This document shows positions 19,290-20,964 of a stretch of DNA of 20,964 bases, piece after piece (position 1 is the first letter of the stretch; every line of letters begins with the position of its first letter). The stretch is from Gnetum montanum (taxonomy: Eukaryota > Streptophyta > Gnetopsida > Gnetales > Gnetaceae), in the NCBI GenBank assembly GCA_015680685.1, contig MNCI01005895.1, forward strand, positions 389,735 to 410,698, in the 5' to 3' direction. Below the pieces are notes generated by a model. It had not been told where the DNA came from, made no database searches, and saw only the letters and a program-made list of their open reading frames with translations. The position numbers and the translations under genes were made by a program.

Positions 19290-19690
19290 TGTGCCAGCGT
19301 ATACGCCCAACTTTAAATCGTGGTGTGCCAGCGTCTACGCCCGGCACCTACGCCCGGCGCCTACGCCCGGCGTCTACGCCCAGTGTGTATGCCCAGCGTG
19401 TACGCCCAGCTCTCTGACGTATACGCCCAGGTACGGCAGAGGCACCTGCTCGACGACAAGATCTCCAATGGCAACATGAAGATTACACCAAAGAGCAAGG
19501 ATTGAAGCAAGTGGACATCCTTCGGCGTGTACGCCCAGCGTATACGCCCAACATTCGCCAGCGTACACGCCCCAGCGTATACGCCAGCATCTATCCGTCT
19601 ACGCCCAGCGTATACGCCGGCCTGTTGTAATGTATACGCCCGGCGTATGCCATGTTTCTAAATTGTAACACCCGGTCTATACGCCACGTG
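19290..19690 (+). repeat. TACGCC-motif cluster in U3
   Basis: At least 14 TACGCC hexamers lie in about 400 bp, many inside GCGTATACGCCC, GCGTCTACGCCC or GTGTACGCCC. Exact GCGTATACGC palindromes are at 19297, 19538, 19575 and 19608. Spacing is irregular, so it is a diverged array rather than a clean tandem repeat. Confidence 0.8.
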
Positions 19691-19732
19691 TCTCCCCGTC
19701 CGCTTTTCCCAGTAACCCTACCCCTATAAATA
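19685..19732 (+). promoter_or_regulatory. Core promoter of the young family 2 LTR (G-box and TATA box)
   Basis: CACGTG (19685-19690), a plant G-box core, stands 34 bp before TATAAATA (19725-19732), which is embedded in CCCTATAAATAGCCC. The old LTR has the same TATA sequence after AACCC. The transcription start is expected about 25-35 bp downstream. Confidence 0.6.
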
Positions 19733-19799
19733 GCCCAGTTTTCCACATTTACCGGGTCCGCAGAAATTTACCAGAGCCGACCCAGAGCAATTACGCTGT

Positions 19800-20365
19800 T
19801 GAAACCCTCTTACGCTTACGCTTACGCTGGAAGCCCTGCACGCTGAGCACAGTTCGCGCTTCGCATACCGTGTCGGCCGGCTGCATCCCTCCGTCCACCA
19901 GGGCTTTACATCCGCCTTGTGTCCCTACACAACTGCGTTAGACCGGTGCACAACATTTTAACTCTATAATCCATTGTTTACGCTTGTTGCAAGTTCTTTT
20001 ACAGTTTTACGTTAATTTGGCCCTAGCCTCGTTTACAGCTATTTACGTTCGCGCTCCGTGCTCTGTTTGCGTCCGTGAACGCCCACTATTTACGCTTGTT
20101 GCAAGTTTTACAGTTCTACGTCAATTTGGCCCACGCTCCGTTTACGCCTGCTTACGTTTACGCTCCTGCAGCGTCTGTGTACGCCCACTGTTTATGCTGT
20201 TTACATTTTTTTACGCCCTTTGTATTTTGTTACGCTGTTTACGCCTATATACGCTTACGCTGTGCCTATTTCTGTTTACACTGTTCACGCCCAACGTTGT
20301 TTACGCCCCTCTACGCTTACGTCGTCTGCGCCTGTTTCGCCATTTACGCCCTGTTTTACACATAA
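19800..20365 (+). repeat. TTACGC-rich stretch in R/U5
   Basis: Motifs of the type TTTACGC, CTTACGC and TTTACGCC recur at short irregular intervals, including a triple CTTACGCTTACGCTTACGC at about 19810. They continue the U3 theme downstream of the TATA box and leave long stop-poor frames rich in Tyr, Ala, Leu and Arg that are not considered genes. Confidence 0.7.
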
Positions 20366-20558
20366 CCCAGCGTATAACACCTCAGTGGCGCTCGGGGAAG
20401 TCCTTATTTGATCCGCGTGTGGACCATTCAAGGCACTCTGCTTTCGTCCACTCCAGCTCGCCCTCAAGCGGAGGCAGGGTCAACTGTGCTTGTCCGCTGA
20501 TCTTCCGGTGCCCGCAACGTTCCAGCCTTGCACCGACGATTTCGGTCGGCACAGTTTT

Positions 20559-20575
20559 TGGTGCTAGAAGGAGGG
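20559..20575 (+). other. Primer-binding site of the family 2 element
   Basis: TGGTGCTAGAAGGAGGG begins five bases after the LTR end CA. It starts with TGG, complementary to the CCA end of tRNAs. It differs from the PBS of family 1, so the two families use different primers. The tRNA species is not identified. Confidence 0.55.
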
Positions 20576-20699
20576 CACTTCGCTAAACAAGCTTCACGTT
20601 CCTCATCATTTACGCTGATCAGCGTCCTCGCCGCCGTTTTCAAACCCGACTCAGCATCTACGCTGTCAATTCTTCAGCGTTTCCGCTGCACAAACCCTA

Positions 20700-20864
20700 G
20701 CGTATACGCTGCATACTTAGCGTATACGCTGCAGGCTTACGGTAGCGTCTACGCTGCATACTTAGCGTATACGCTGCACGCTTACGCTAGCGTTTACGCT
20801 GCAGACAAACCCTAGCGTATACGCTACACGCTTACGCCAGCGTTTACGCCGGATACTTAGCCTG
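20700..20864 (+). repeat. 20/25-bp tandem array of GCGTNTACGC units in the leader
   Basis: Decamer cores start at 20700, 20720, 20745, 20765, 20790, 20815 and 20840, giving spacings of 20, 25, 20, 25, 25 and 25. Four cores are the exact palindrome GCGTATACGC. The first four units form two 45-bp blocks (20700-20744 and 20745-20789). CAAACCCTA precedes the units at 20700 and 20815. Confidence 0.85.
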
Positions 20865-20933
20865 TAGACTCGTCTACGCCACCGTATACACCGTTATCCA
20901 CATCAATTCCACACACTCAAATCGTCTATAATC

Positions 20934-20964
20934 ATGAATCCCATCAACATCACCGCTGCTACTA
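20934..20964 (+). CDS. Possible start of gag of the family 2 element, cut by window edge
   Basis: An ATG at 20934 opens a frame (MNPINITAAT) that is still open at the end of the window, about 360 bp after the PBS, where gag of an LTR element often begins. Only ten codons are visible, so this rests on position alone. Confidence 0.25.
   Translation, partial: MNPINITAAT

Larger units (their letters stand above)
19158..20553 (+). mobile_element. 5' LTR of a young family 2 element, + orientation (~1.4 kb)
   Basis: The left edge is placed at TGAAACACC (19158), where homology of B to A stops. The right edge is CA at 20552-20553, followed by a PBS-like sequence. Its last ~210 bp match the old LTR at 3296-3521 in order and sequence. 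It is rich in CpG and in TACGC motifs, in contrast to every family 1 sequence in the window, which suggests a recent insertion. A short stem, CCGAC (20533-20537) with GTCGG (20545-20549), sits at the U5 end. The element body and 3' LTR lie outside the window. Confidence 0.7.

Noticed and set aside
19984-20586. 200-codon open frame in the family 2 LTR
   Set aside because: It is made of TTTACGC repeats, crosses the LTR end, and encodes only Tyr/Ala/Leu/Arg-rich repeats. Stop-poor repeat composition explains it.
20528-20815. 95-codon open frame with a repeated SVYAAYLAYTL motif
   Set aside because: It starts inside the LTR, spans the PBS, and its repeat comes from the 45-bp DNA unit. No sign of selection on protein.
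19290-20864. CRISPR-like or telomere-like array
   Set aside because: Units are 20-25 bp or irregular, without unique spacers of constant length, in a plant LTR context. TACGC is not a known telomere unit.

Overview
The window looks like plant nuclear DNA from a repeat-rich genome, probably a large gymnosperm-type genome. The evidence is long LTR retroelements, TATAAATA promoters with AACCCTA (telobox-like) motifs, plant-type primer-binding sites and heavy decay at methylation-prone sites. The species cannot be read from the sequence, and one N at 848 points to a draft assembly. I see no intact host gene, no rRNA, no tRNA and no CRISPR array.

Layout. (1) 1-2660: AT-rich DNA with three short direct repeats, an unidentified frame-broken coding remnant (1054-1382), a CpG-rich pyrimidine-rich block (1400-2072) and the decayed arginine/serine-rich tail of an SR-type splicing factor (2080-2482). 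(2) About 2890-3521: an old CpG-poor LTR, here called family 2, in + orientation. (3) 3522-10665: element A, a minus-strand LTR retroelement, here called family 1. From right to left it has 5' LTR, PBS, gag-like gene, non-coding block, second ORF, PPT and a 42-bp stump of its 3' LTR. (4) 10666-10860: a 195-bp spacer. (5) 10861-19157: element B, a diverged family 1 copy in the same orientation, with its 3' LTR intact and its 5' end cut off. (6) 19158-20964: the 5' LTR, PBS and leader of a CpG-rich, apparently young family 2 element in + orientation. It interrupts the leader of B and runs off the right edge.

The most unusual object is family 1. Both copies encode a gag-like protein and, about 1.2-2 kb downstream, a second long protein of about 900 codons with a conserved N-terminal domain and a long coiled-coil tail. 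Neither copy shows a recognisable protease, reverse transcriptase, RNase H or integrase. This fits a non-autonomous, gag-carrying element with an extra 3' gene, relying on pol from elsewhere. The PBS and the look of the second ORF suggest kinship with Athila/Tat-type Ty3 elements, which is an inference. Both copies are dead. Many stops are TAG where Gln is expected, and one TAG in B faces an intact CAG in A.

The second notable object is the right-hand family 2 element. Its LTR and leader are saturated with TACGC motifs, including eight exact copies of the self-complementary decamer GCGTATACGC. Seven decamer cores form a 20/25-bp tandem array in the leader.
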